Origin: Corylus avellana
Taxonomy: Eukaryota > Streptophyta > Magnoliopsida > Fagales > Betulaceae
Length of the DNA: 64,000 nucleotides
Assembly (NCBI RefSeq): GCF_901000735.1
Contig: NC_081547.1
Coordinates: 21,824,838 to 21,888,837, forward strand
Direction of reading: 5' to 3'
Part shown: positions 23,603-38,365 of the stretch, piece by piece
Layout: each line of letters starts with the position of its first letter
Numbering within the stretch: the stretch's first letter is position 1
Program-made: the position numbers and the translations under genes
The notes under the pieces: model-generated
What the model was told of the DNA's origin: nothing
The model's input: the letters and a program-made list of their open reading frames with translations, nothing else
Database searches by the model: none

Positions 23603-24067
23603 CAGGGGCGGAACCAGGATTTTGAGTGTGGGGGGACGATTTTTTTTTTTTTTTTTTAAAAATTAAAAGGGTAGGCCGGAGAAACTAATTATGGTTATCC
23701 TACCTGGGAGTGATCATAATAGCACCTACCTAATACATAGATTCATATGGTAAGATATAATTTCATAGTAAATCACAAGTCATTTTTGTTAAAATTTTAT
23801 TATAGTTACTTATCACCACTAACAAGTGAAAGAATGCCAAATAAATTAATGAATCCAAACCCATCAAATATTTAAGTTAATTAACAACAATGAAAGCTAA
23901 AAACAAAGTCTTGCTGCAGATAAACACAAGGGAGTAAAAAATTAATTTGGGAGGACAAGTTTCTAAATTTGGAGGGACAAATTTTTAAATTTAATGAGCA
24001 AATATATAAAATATACCTATTTTAATGAAAATTTCAAAAACTTTGGGGGGACGAAGTTCCGCCTTTG
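23603..24067. mobile_element. hAT-type MITE, 465 bp, 8-bp target duplication
   Basis: It is flanked by AATCACGC at 23595-23602 and 24068-24075. The left end is CAGGGGCGGAACCAGG and the right end finishes GTTCCGCCTTTG, an imperfect inverted pair of the hAT type. There is no transposase frame. It lies inside the 3' region of the copia element, so it is younger than the copia insertion. Confidence 0.9.
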
Positions 24068-24271
24068 AATCACGCATTCTACGTCATTTTTTTATCATGG
24101 GTTTTATTTATGTCTTCTTGTTCCACATATGCCTTGATGTATTTTGTGAAGTGTTTCAGGAAACATGAAGACCTTTTGTCATTCTGCGACAAAAAGGGGG
24201 AGTAAATATGGGGAGATGATGGGATTGACTCGACATTTTGGTTTTGTCACTGAATTGCCAAAGGGGGAGTT

Positions 24272-25070
24272 TGTTAGTTCTTGTTTTGGCTTAATTCAGT
24301 TCCAAAATGTAGATGTTACTGTTCATGACTCAAACACTGATATAGAATGCTCAGAATCCAATCTCCACCGTTCATAATGTAGATTCATGTGTTATGAACG
24401 TCCCTACAAAATTTCAGCTCAATCGGACCACAAAGACTGGACAGGCCGGGTCCGGACCTCATTTCCAGAAACTAAAATCTTGCTCCGCGAAGCCGTGTCC
24501 GGACCGCCCATTAACATGTCCGGACACCCCGTAAGTTTTAGGCCCAAAAACATGATTTTAAGTGGGTTAGGTCTAGGGTTTTGTCGGGGGTATATATACA
24601 TCATTATAGAAGAGAGAAGCACGAATTTTCACCCCCAGAGAGTTCGTGTGAGGCTGTGCTTGAGTGATTATTTTTTTGTGAGCCAAATTGATTTCTCTTA
24701 GAGGATTTTTGTTAGTATTGATTGTGTGCTTAATTGAAGTCTATCGGAAGGGTCCGATAAAGGAGAATCACGTTGAAGAAGATTGTGAGCGAGGAGACAA
24801 GTTGGAGGCTTGTCGATCTTACAGAGTCAAGGTCTTGCAAAGGGTTGTAAGTGTTCCTAGTGTCTGTAATCTCTGGATAATCTTTTGATAGTGATTTCCT
24901 GGGTTTGGCAGCCCCGGAGGGGTTTTACTTTTAGAACGTTTTCTAAAAGGTTTCCTCTTCGTCACCAAAATCTTTGTGTGTGATTGTTCATATTTTGGTG
25001 AATGTTTGTTTTGATATATATCTGTTAATTCCGCATAAAATTGTGATATTTATCTGTTTAGAATTTTTCA
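24272..25070 (+). repeat. 3' LTR of the copia element
   Basis: It starts TGTTAGTTC directly after the polypurine tract AAAGGGGGAG and ends GAATTTTTCA, giving the expected TG...CA ends over 799 bp. A related LTR lies alone in reverse at 55345-56198; both share 'aattcagttcaaaatgtag'-like starts and an 'aattccgcataa' block near the end. A TATATATA stretch at about 24591 lies upstream of a possible start site. With the 5' LTR gone, insertion age cannot be judged from LTR divergence. Confidence 0.8.
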
Positions 25071-25769
25071 GAAATATTAAAAAATAAAAAGTAATTTTAT
25101 GGTTTTCCTTTCTTTGGCCTTTTTCCCAATCGTTACTTCTGCCTATAAACCATAAGATAATACTAGATATCTCAACACTTTTTCCCAAATCCCTTTTCCC
25201 AAATGATTTGGTCTATTCAATAAATAAATAGATTTATATTGCTTTTTTTTTTTTTTTTTCTTAAATAAATGTGGGGTCAAAATCATTTGGAAAAGAGAAT
25301 TTGAGAAAAAGTGTTAGGTTGCCTAGTAGCCCTCTAAACCATATAATTTTCCTTAGATCCGGTTAAATGAAATGGTGAGGATCCTTATCCTTTGTTCTCT
25401 TCCATCAACATTAAATGCCAAATATCATTCGCTTTCAGCTACATCAATTGTCCCTTTGAAAATACCATTTATCTGTCACCCTTGATTAATCCCGTCCAAT
25501 ATGAGCCATTGAATCTAAATCCTTGTGCATTTAATCCCCACCTGCAAACACACATTTTCCAATTAATCCTTTTAATCTCGAACTGTCCCTTCCTTGTGAC
25601 CCTGCCCGGCCAGAGGCCTATCCACAAACCATAATTTTTTTTTTAATTCTTATAAAAGTTTACTAAATAAATAATAGTTCAAAGTGCTAAATTACATTTT
25701 TTCCTAGAAAATAATAACAAACCATAAGTAAACTATCTAGCTACTAAGCAATTAAGCCTAGCTTTAACA
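25071..25769. other. Intergenic DNA with an old copy of the 21.06-21.31 kb sequence
   Basis: Around 25383-25595 the sequence resembles 21060-21310 (ctcttccatcaacattaa, gccattgaatctaaat, gcatttaatccccacc) in the same orientation, and 2680-2940 in reverse. The rest is AT-rich with no coding signal. Confidence 0.5.
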
Positions 25770-26130
25770 CACTACCAAAAAAAAAAAAAAAGGGTTCTCC
25801 AGGCGCCCAAAAAGCGCTAGGGAAGAGAAAACAAACGTTGTGAATTGTAATCCCGGCGTTTGGTGTTAACACCGTGTTAAACAATGTCGGCAAAGCTTTT
25901 TCCCGTCGTTTTGAGCGAACACTGATGAAGATAATCTCAAGGACGATGTCTTCTGCAAATGCTGGAGAAGGAATATGTATCAGTGTCATCTGTCAACGCC
26001 GGCAAAGGAGGATGCCAGCATTTTCTGCAAACACCAGAGAAGGAATATGTGTCGGCGTCATTTGTTGACGCCAACAGAGGAGGATGTGCCGGCGTCCTCT
26101 GTCAACGCCAACAAAGGTTGTTGTGCCAGC
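25770..26130. mobile_element. Terminal fragment of a CACTA-type transposon
   Basis: It begins CACTACCAAAAAA, the typical CACTA terminus. Subterminal repeats of the kind GTCGGCGTC / GACGCCAACA follow several times in both orientations up to about 26120, as in Spm-like elements. The small frames here read through these repeats and are not genes. No second CACTA end is seen before the gap, so it is only one end. Confidence 0.6.
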
Positions 26131-26372
26131 ATTTTAGTTTGGCCGGACCACCCCATTGGGCCAAGCTAAAAAAAAAAAAAAAATTAATGGGGTGGCCAGA
26201 CCACCCCTGCTGGACCATGGGGTGGCCGAAGCCACCCAAGGCCAACAGGGGTGGTCCGGCCACCCCTTATGGGTTGTCTGGCCAACCTTAGTTTTTTTTT
26301 TAAATATTTTCTAATTTTTTATTATTATTATTTTTATTTTTATTTTTTTAAAATCTAAAATAATATTTTATT
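26131..26372. repeat. GC-rich GGTGGCC/GGCCACC block cut by a gap
   Basis: Same chain of GC-rich palindromic blocks as the core of the MITE at 2939, followed by AT-rich sequence that runs into the gap. It is probably a partial member of that family, joined directly to the CACTA end. Confidence 0.55.
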
Positions 26373-26472
26373 NNNNNNNNNNNNNNNNNNNNNNNNNNNN
26401 NNNNNNNNNNNNNNNNNNNNNNNNNNNNNNNNNNNNNNNNNNNNNNNNNNNNNNNNNNNNNNNNNNNNNNNN
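26373..26472. other. Assembly gap, 100 N
   Basis: Exactly 100 N. The sequence after it starts inside the inverted copy of 38-40.2 kb, so the gap coincides with a duplication edge. Confidence 0.99.
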
Positions 26473-28308
26473 CATTTATCTTACTCTCTATTTTAATTAT
26501 TAACTTTTATTATTTTATTTAAAATATTATCTCTCTATCCACTTTCATTATTCACAAATATAATAAAGAATCATTAATTTTTATTAGTTTTTTTTTTTTT
26601 AAAAAAAAATTTTATAAATTTTTTATGCACGGTTGAGCTACAACTTTGAACAAAGTTGTTGAATACTGTAGCAGCTAGCCACTTTTTTAGGCTAATTAGA
26701 TGAGACTATTATTTTGGTCATTTTTACCCGATGATTAGCCAAAATAACCTAAGTTAGTTATGAGTGTCACGTTAACTTTATTAGACAATTTTTTTTTGAC
26801 ATGTCGGTACAAGAGGAGAAAAAAGGGAGATAGATATTTGAACTAATAACTTCCACTTCATGAACTGTAGTCTTAACCAATTGAGCTACCCTTAATAAAT
26901 AAAAAGTTTTAAGGTTATAATTATGTTATAATTATGTGAATATAATCTAAGGGATTTTTTAGAACAAAAACTTTAGGGAATTTGAGATTTATTTTTTTAT
27001 GAATAGAGTTTAGTTTCATATAATTGAAGAATAAAACTAGTTTACTTTGAAATTATGAGGATCAAAATGTAAATTCATGTTGGGGCAATAGACATCTTTT
27101 AGTGAGGCCTTTTAACATAAGATGTTGAGATACTAATTAATTAATGGACATAGAATTAGATCCAACTATATTACATTAATACCACATGTTTCATATCACC
27201 TTTGCTTAATTCAGTGATATCAGACTGGGCTTTTGTCCAATTCTGAGATAATAATATCCAATGAGTAGTAACCCTAGCTTTCTATCCTTATCATCTCCCT
27301 GGCCTCTCTTTTTTTCCACTTTGTCATGGCATAAAAAACAAAATAAAAAGATATACAATTACTCTCACAGATTCAGGCACGTGTACTTGCAGATGCTTTT
27401 TGATTAAAACCCATAATTAATTATGATTTAAATAGATCTCAATCTTATGGTTAGGGTTAGATAATTAGAGTACCTTTGCATAATTGCATGCGCATACTGA
27501 GGAAAGGTGATTCAGGCAGGCTAAATTAGTGTCAAATGGCATATAAATTATAAGCAATAATAACTTGGAAGTATATGAATGTGTTTGAAGCAGTAAACTT
27601 GAGTGGCATTGGCAGAGAGACTATACGAATTATATTATATTCTCCACGTTTTTATCTGAACAAGTTGAAGAACACTGAAAGAGAATCTTGTGATGAGAGA
27701 GGTGCAATTTTAAAAACATCAAGACTCCTTTCACTCAAGAAATCAGTATTGGGCCTATTCCCATTTTCAATCATTTGGTCTTTACACCCACTTTTTTCAT
27801 ACGACCCACAAAACACAAGCCCCATGGAGCCGATATGGTAAGCAACAATAAAAAATAAAAAATAAAAAAAAAGTACTGAAAATAAGAACAATAAATAGAA
27901 AAGGGGTAAAAGAATAGCTTGGTCCTCTGGAATCTCCTTGGCTATTATTTTATTTTATTTTTAGTTTTTTATTTTACTTATTTTCTATTGGTAAAAAAGT
28001 TAGCATTTCACCCATGAAAAAGCAAATTGATAGTTTTGGGTTTTGTGCCATTCATTCCTGCAAGAAAAAAGTGTAGGAAGTCGGCAAATATCCCGCCTGC
28101 TAGCAAGGAGTGTAGAATGTATGGCCACAAGGGTGGAGGGATGGTGTGACAGGTGTCAGGAGATTAGTATTGCTTAGGTTTCATCGACGCCACAATTAAG
28201 GCTCAAGTTAAATTTAAACTACAAATTAATAGCTTAACTAGCATTTTAATTGAGGATTCGAATTGGCCATTAATGTTAGGGATTGAATTTTGAGGTGTGA
28301 AGCATTGT
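26473..28308 (-). repeat. Inverted third copy of the 36.2-40.2 kb sequence, with empty insertion sites
   Basis: The reverse complement of this stretch matches about 36170-36185 plus 37917-40195, and also 50086-52760. It lacks the 1731-bp hAT element (single CTTCACAC, here GTGTGAAG at 28295-28302). It also lacks the 355-bp MITE (single TTAAATTTA, reverse complement at 28209-28217). Small differences from the other copies are frequent. It represents the state before insertion. Confidence 0.85.
26789..26896 (-). mobile_element. tRNA-derived SINE, reverse orientation
   Basis: Read on the minus strand it starts TTAAGGGTAGCTCAATTGG, where TAGCTCAATTGG fits an internal pol III A box. It has a B-box-like GTTCAAATATC about 45 bases later and ends in an A-run. 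It is the mirror copy of the SINE at 39687. Confidence 0.6.
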
Positions 28309-28417
28309 ATGAGGGAACATGATCTTCTTCAGTCTATTTTGGACTGGAGAATATTCAATTAATGGTCAGGATCTCTTAAAGAGATCTTGAAGCCTTAATG
28401 CTTATTTTAATATAAAT

Positions 28418-28463
<46 letters not shown>

Positions 28464-28915
28464 TTAAAAAAAAATTATGGGGTGGCCATTGGGGCTGGGG
28501 GTGGCTTCGGCCACCTCAGACCACCCAACTGGGGATGGTTCGGCCACCCCCAAGGCCAAATCTCTAAAAAAAAAAAATTCATTTGCCCCTTGGGGGTGGT
28601 CTGACCACCCCCAAGGGCTTTGGGGTGGGGCCAAATGATTTTTTTTATTAGTTTGGGTTTAATTGGTGGCCAGACCACCCCCAAGGGTCATGGGGTGGTC
28701 CCGCCACCCCTGGCCGGCCATTGGGGTGGCTCTCAAGCCACCTCCAGCTAAAATGGGGTGGTTCGTCCACCCCCTATAGCCAAGATGGGGTGGCCAGCCA
28801 CCCCTTATATTTTTTTATTTTCTTTTAATTTGAAATATTTTATTTTATTTTTTTTTTTTTTGTAGTGGGACATATGTCTTATTTGTGGCTATAGAATTTT
28901 TAAGAAAAAATTATA
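28309..28915. mobile_element. GC-rich Mutator-like MITE copy, cut by a gap, with an AT microsatellite
   Basis: It starts GGGAACATGATCTTCTTCAG, matching the reverse of the end of the element at 35705-36168. It contains a pure AT dinucleotide run at about 28419-28460 and a GC-rich GGTGGCC core at 28480-28805, then an AT-rich half that enters the gap. The open frames on both strands here are products of the repeat. Confidence 0.65.
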
Positions 28916-29015
28916 NNNNNNNNNNNNNNNNNNNNNNNNNNNNNNNNNNNNNNNNNNNNNNNNNNNNNNNNNNNNNNNNNNNNNNNNNNNNNNNNNNNNN
29001 NNNNNNNNNNNNNNN
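28916..29015. other. Assembly gap, 100 N
   Basis: Exactly 100 N, placed 52 bases beyond the glycerol kinase stop codon and within or at the edge of a repeat element. Confidence 0.99.
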
Positions 29016-29067
29016 GGACATGGCAAAATAAAACAGGGGATAATGGAAAAGGATTGACACGAGTATA

Positions 29068-32640
<3,573 letters not shown>

Positions 32641-32897
32641 ATATTGATATGGTTAATAATTAGGCTAAGAAATTCCATAAATTAATAATTCATGTGGATA
32701 ATGATCGCCTTTCAATATTGACTAATTTTGTATATGTAATTTCAAAATAAATAAATAAATATATGTAAATAAAATCAGGTTTTTTCCGCCATCAGATTTG
32801 GGCGGAAATTACGAAGTCCTCGTCAAGATCTATCTGTATGACCTCACCTCTCCGGACTTCTTGGTTTGCTCAACGACCTTTGATTCGCATTTCATCG

Positions 32898-32940
32898 CCA
32901 CGTGGTATCTCCTCAGCACGCCCAATATATTGCCACGTGG
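32898..32940. promoter_or_regulatory. Twin perfect G-boxes CCACGTGG
   Basis: CCACGTGG occurs at 32898-32905 and again at 32933-32940, 35 bases apart and about 500-540 bases upstream of the glycerol kinase ATG. G-box pairs are known targets of bZIP and bHLH factors, including ABA and stress responses. The site is in single-copy-looking sequence, which supports a regulatory role for this gene, though that is inferred. Confidence 0.55.
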
Positions 32941-33007
32941 CTGAATCTTGCTCGTTCAGACACGTTGACTTGTGCTTATGTTAACGCACGCTACGCTCGC
33001 GCATTTA

Positions 33008-33480
33008 CAATTCAAAGTTGGATGCAAATGTGGAAAGTGGATAGAGCCGAGTAATATTAGAAGTTTTTTTTTTTTTTTTTCTTTTAAATATGTGATTTTT
33101 AAAATTATTATTTAATTAAAATTTAGCAATAACCAATCATAAATTTAATAATAGTAATTTTAAACATTATATTACTATTATTAGTTGACTTACCTGTTAA
33201 AATTCTTAGTTGACTTTAATTTTGCCAATTTTCTTTTTTTTTTTTACTATTCAAAGTTGGCTGCTTGCTGGGAAGCGGACAGACTCGAGTAATATTAGAA
33301 GTTTTTTTGTCTTTTTTTGTCATTTTAAAAATAATATAATTTTTAAAATTATTATTTAATTAAATTTTATAAGTTTAATTATAATTTTAAAAATTATATT
33401 ATTTTTAAAGTTACACGTATAAGTTCTAACACTACTACTCTATAACTTACCCCTTACAATTTATAGCTGACTTAAATTTT
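33008..33480. repeat. Degenerate tandem repeat, unit about 238 bp
   Basis: The sequence from about 33008 (ttcaaagttgg, gagtaatattagaag, then AT-rich) is repeated from about 33246 with the same order of blocks and a T-run at each unit end. It resembles an old tandem duplication upstream of the glycerol kinase promoter. No coding content. Confidence 0.6.
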
Positions 33481-35704
33481 GCTGAATTTTTTTTTTTTTT
33501 TTTGGTAAATAATATTATCCATTAAAATCACCACAATAAAATTAAGTGCCCTGTAATCCTTTCACATCTCTTGAAGCTAACTACAATCATAAACTATACA
33601 AAATGGTTTTCGAAAGTATATACCAATCTATATAAACATTGATATTTTGCATCATTCTCGTTTGTTTTTTGTGGCATTTTTCAACAGAAGTGGATTTTTC
33701 TTTGGCTTTTCTCTCCATGTTATGTTCTTAACATTCTTGGCTCCACTCAGAAGTCAGAAGCCACTTCCATTGTTGAATATCTTAGAATCTTTTTTCTTTT
33801 TGAATAATTTATGGGGAAAAAAAAAAGTATTTTCTGATTATAAAAGCTTATTGATGCATGATTTAGTGGACTGATTCTGGCCGTACCAAAGGAATCAGTT
33901 TTAATTGCTAGGAACAACTTATGCAGGCATTTAAAATGGTAGTTTAGTTAAGTGTACAAGTTGGTTGGCCAACAACCAAGAGAAAACAGTCGAGCATTAA
34001 ATATGGAGAAGCTCCCTAAGAAGTATAGCCACAGTTGAAATAGGAAGATAAGGCTAGTTATCTGTTGTACCAATATTGGACCGGTTGCAATTTAGGGTTG
34101 GCAATTTTTTACATTATTCGTGAATTCGATACAAATTCAATACAAAATTAGTAGGTTAGGATTGAAGTGTCTGATCCGTTTAATTAAATAAGTCAAGTTA
34201 AGATTAACCTATATATATAGTCTTATACGTACACATGCTTAAAAACACGACCAAAACTCGACAAGCGACATTTAGAGCTAACAATATGAACCCATCATAA
34301 AATTAGTAAGTTAGAATTAAGTATTTTGACCTATTTAATTAAATGGATTGTATTAAAATTAATTTATATAATCTTATACGCATGTCTTGTCTTGATACGA
34401 TATGAATTCAACATGCAAACATGAATTCCACCCTTAGTTGGTTCAATTCTTTAGCCGATGCCAAGTTGCCAACAATTTCTTTCTACATGCATGTGTCTTT
34501 CATCTACATCTAATCTCATCTTCCTTGCACACTACACTTCCTTTTCTTTCTTTTTTTTCTCTAACTCCAATTTGGATAGAGAATTCAACCTTTTATTGTT
34601 TGAATTATTAGTAATTTAGATTGCATATATAAAAAAATCTCATATAAAATACTTATGCTTAAATAGGTGGCTGAACAATCCAAAATTTATTTAAGGAGGT
34701 CGATTATATAAAACCTTGCACACTTTTTTTTTTTGATATGTCCATATAAGAGAGGGAAGGAGATTCAAACTAATAATCTCCGCTTCATAAGACCTGATCT
34801 CCAGCCGATTGAGCTATCCTTTAAGACAAACGACTAATAATTTAAATAACAAGTTTGTAGGAATTATAATTGACCAGACTTTTTCCCCATTTCATTTTGC
34901 ACTAAATAGATACCGGATATTGGAGAGGATCCTGTCCTTGGGGCTTCTGAAAATTGAAGGCGGTGTGGTAAGTGACTGACGCACTGAGTGTAACTCTCGT
35001 GCATCAAAGATTCGATTTCAGTATGTAAGATTTTGGGTGAGTGAAATAATGGCAAGAAGTTCTTTTTTTCCGAAACAACCCTTCGTTTTTTCAAAATTTG
35101 AACGGTCAAAATAAACGGGAATTGCCAAATTGGACGATGCTCATGTCGGCCAGTTGCTCAAAAGCTCACGGGCTCACGGCTTGCTTGATCGAGAGATTCT
35201 TGTGATTCCTGTGAACCAGAGAAATCTAGCTTTAATACTAGAGACAAAAAACCCAAAGGGGGGCGGGCTCTTTTGCTTTTTTGCTTAGTTAATTGCAGTG
35301 ATATGTTCAATTTACTTTGATTTTTTTTTTTATATATATATAATTAAGATTGATTTAAAGAAGAATTGAGCATCATATGTTATGTTTTGTTATGTAATGA
35401 TGTGAAAACGTAAAATAATATTTCTCAAATAAAAAATAGTTGATAGTATTCTTCAAGTAATTTGATAGTCTTTTTTGAATAATGTTATGTATTATCTTTT
35501 TATTTTTTTCAAAGTTAACGTGGCCATAGTGATTTTAAGGGAATGAGTTCCTCTCTATTTCCTTTGAAATGGGTTCCTCTTGAGATTTTAAGGGTTATGT
35601 TAGTTTTGAAATTTAATAGTCATTTTAAAAGTTACATTAGCTTTAAAGAGATTAAAGAATAATAAAAGAATGTTATATGCCATTATTAATTCTTATTCTT
35701 ATAA
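33481..35704. other. Intergenic DNA, mostly featureless
   Basis: Only a SINE at 34723-34827 is recognisable. The other small open frames have low-complexity or random composition and no family resemblance. Sequence around 34060-34440 repeats phrases such as 'attagtaggttaggattgaagt' in loose form and may be an old retroelement trace. Confidence 0.5.
34723..34827 (-). mobile_element. tRNA-derived SINE, reverse orientation
   Basis: Minus-strand reading: TTAAAGGATAGCTCAATCGG (A box), then a B-box-like AGTTTGAATCTCC, then a purine-rich tail into an A-run. Same family as 39687 and 62354, but more diverged. Confidence 0.6.
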
Positions 35705-36168
35705 GGAAATAGGATTCTCTCCAATCTATAATGGACTAGAGAATATTCAGTTCATGGCTGTAATTTCTTCTTAAAAATTCTACAGCCACAAATAGGACAC
35801 ATGTCCTACTACAAAAAAAATAATAAAATAAAATAAATAAATAAGGGGTGACTGGCCACCCCATCTTGGCCATAGGGGGTGACCGGACCACCCCATTTTA
35901 GTTGGAAGTAGCTTGAGAGCCACCCCAATGGCCAAACTAAAAAAAAAAAAAAAAATCGTTTGGCCCCACCCCAGAGCCCTTGGGGCCACCCTCAATATGG
36001 TGGCCAGCCACACCTTAATTTTTTATAATTTTGTTTTATAATATTTATTATTATTTTTTATTAATGAGACAAATGTCATATTTATGGTCTTAGAATCTCT
36101 TAAAAACATCTTTACAATTAACTGAATATTTTTTAGTCCAAAATGAGCTGAAGAGAATCATGTTCCCT
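35705..36168. mobile_element. GC-rich Mutator-like MITE
   Basis: It starts GGAAATAGGATTCTCTCC and ends with the inverted form (GAATCATGTTCC). It holds a shortened GGTGGCC core at 35845-36020. The 9-base flanks match only in part, so it is old. It lies immediately before the hAT element. Confidence 0.6.
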
Positions 36169-36185
36169 CATACAAAGCTTCACAC

Positions 36186-37916
36186 TAGGGGTGTCAATGC
36201 GGGCAGTTAAAAACCGTCCGCTAACCGTTAACCGCTATAACCGCTAACCGTCTAACCGTTTAACCGCTAACCGCCTAACCACTATAACCGTCTAGCGGTT
36301 AGCAGTTAGCGGTTATTGGGTCTACTAACCGTAACCGCTAACCGCCAACCGCCTTTTTATATAATATATTTTTATAATTATAATTATAAAAATATTTATA
36401 CATATAATATAAACATTTGGTCATTAAATCACAATTTTTTTAAAAAATAATTAAATCACAATTTGAGTATTAATATATTATCACAATAATTTATATGATT
36501 ATATCACATGATCAATTGATCATTAGATCATTTGATTATATAATAATAAATTATACATATATAATATGACATAACTCATAAGTATACCAATTCATACTAA
36601 TACAATAATTAAATATCTAGAGACTTATTTTCAATGTTTGTTATAAACTTATAAGTCTATATATGTTATAAGTCTATATAAGTCTACATATGCATATGAA
36701 TAATATAAATGTATAATATCAATACTTAATCATATGATTCAATGGCAATTCAAATACTTTATTCAAGACTTCAAGTGAATTATATTATTGATGTAAAATG
36801 ATGATATGATTCGTATAATATCAAATTAAGTAATTGACATTGGATTAAATAATGACCAAGGTGTTACTTATAAACAAAATTTAAGTATTAATGTATTATC
36901 ATTATAATTTTAGAAATTTATATATTATCACTATAATTGATATGATTATATTACATGATGACTTGATCATTAAATCATATGATTATATAATAATAAATAA
37001 TTCATATATAATATGACATAACTCATAAGTCATAAGTCTACAAGTTAATCATATAATTCAAATACAATGATAATCACAATTGATTCAATTGAATTAAACA
37101 ATATATTACTTATAACTACAATTTAATTAAAGCATTATTAGATACTTTAGGAATTTAGGATTTAGGAGTTTGAACATTACCATTTACCATTAGATATTAA
37201 GTTCAATTCAAAGAAAAAAGATTATAAGTAAATATGATAATAATTTAAATAATTAATCATATGCTATAATTTAATGAGATTATATGATTATATAATATCA
37301 AATTATGTGTACATGCTTGTGCCTTAATATTATTATGTTTAAGTTTATAACTTTTCTTCTTTTGATGTCTAAAGGATTTGCTAGAGGACCAAATGAGAAG
37401 ATTGATGAAGTTTTAATGTTTTATTTATATCATTTAATGTTTTATTTGAACTTATTTTATATGCTTTATGTTGAACTTTTTTTATATGCTTTTTTTATAT
37501 GTTGTGACAGTTGTTTGAATTCTGAATTTTTTTTTTTTTTTTTATATGTTGTGTTGATTTTTTTTGTTTTTTTAATTTAAAAAAGTTAACCGGTTATGAT
37601 TTAATATTTAATGAAATTTTTTTAAAGTACAAGAAAATGTAAATTTTGGGTCAAATATTTTTTATTTTTTAATATAGACTCTTTTTATAGCAATTGGGCT
37701 CAAGAAGACACTAAAAATACCAACAAAAAAAAAAAGGTAAAAAAAAACCCAAAAAGGCCTAAAAAAAGCCAAATTTTGAAAAAGAGGTTAGCGGGCGGTT
37801 ATTTATTTCATTAACCGCTAACCGCTAACCGTTAGGCGGTTAGCGGTTGCGGTTAGTGAAATTTACTTAGCGATTATTGCCAATAACCGCTAACCGTAAC
37901 CGCCTTGACACCCCTA
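36186..37916. mobile_element. Non-autonomous hAT element, 1731 bp
   Basis: The 12-bp terminal inverted repeats TAGGGGTGTCAA ... TTGACACCCCTA are flanked by the exact 8-bp duplication CTTCACAC (36178-36185, 37917-37924). Both subterminal regions are packed with AACCGC / GCGGTT motifs, the clustered type of repeat that hAT transposases bind. The interior is AT-rich; its one open frame (37305-37580) is low-complexity and not a transposase. The empty site at 28295-28302 confirms the boundaries. Confidence 0.95.
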
Positions 37917-38010
37917 CTTCACACCTCAAAATTCAATCCCTAACATTAATGGCCAATTGGAATCCTCAATTAAAATGTTAATTAAGCTATTAATTTGTAG
38001 TTTAAATTTA

Positions 38011-38365
38011 GGGGAAACTTCACTTACCCTCCCTATACTTTCGCGTTTTTTGCAGACACCCCCCTATTGTTCAAAACTTTTCACTTTGGTGTATCAAACT
38101 TTTGTTTCCTTTCAAATACCCTCCTACCATTAACTTTTGACCTTTCTATCCCTAAATTTTTTTTAAAAAAAAAATTATTTTTAATAAAAAATAAGGGCAC
38201 GATTGTAATTTTTCACCATTTCTGTTAGGATTTAACAGAAAATCCTAACGGAATTGGCAAAGTGAAAGGAAACGAAAGTTGGATACATTAAAGTGAGAGG
38301 TTTTGAACAATGAGGAGATGTCTGCAAAAAGCGCGAAAGTATAAAGGGGTAAGTGAAGTTCCCCC
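38011..38365. mobile_element. Mutator-like MITE, 355 bp, 9-bp target duplication
   Basis: It is flanked by TTAAATTTA at 38002-38010 and 38366-38374. The inverted ends start GGGGAAACTTCACTTACC and GGGGGAACTTCACTTACC and stay similar for over 90 bases. The empty site is preserved in the inverted copy at 28209-28217. No coding content. Confidence 0.9.

Larger units (their letters stand above)
21677..25070 (+). mobile_element. Truncated Ty1-copia retrotransposon (no 5' LTR, no pol)
   Basis: At 21677 the sequence passes straight from MITE into a primer-binding-like stretch (TGTATCAGAGC, one base short of the usual plant initiator-tRNA-Met site TGGTATCAGAGC). A gag frame follows at 21745-23040, then a hairpin. 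Then comes a 3' region with four GGGGGAG boxes, a polypurine tract (24260-24269) and a 3' LTR from 24272. Protease, integrase and reverse transcriptase are all missing between about 23040 and 23310. The element cannot move by itself. Confidence 0.8.

Noticed and set aside
24387..24701. Frame of 104 residues inside the copia LTR
   Set aside because: LTR sequence; the related solo LTR does not keep the same frame.
28419..28460. CRISPR-like or satellite array
   Set aside because: It is a plain AT dinucleotide microsatellite, and this is a plant genome.
37305..37580. 91-residue frame in the hAT element, also at 49493
   Set aside because: Low-complexity Leu/Phe/Tyr sequence from AT-rich filler; identical in both copies only because the DNA is duplicated. 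No transposase motif.
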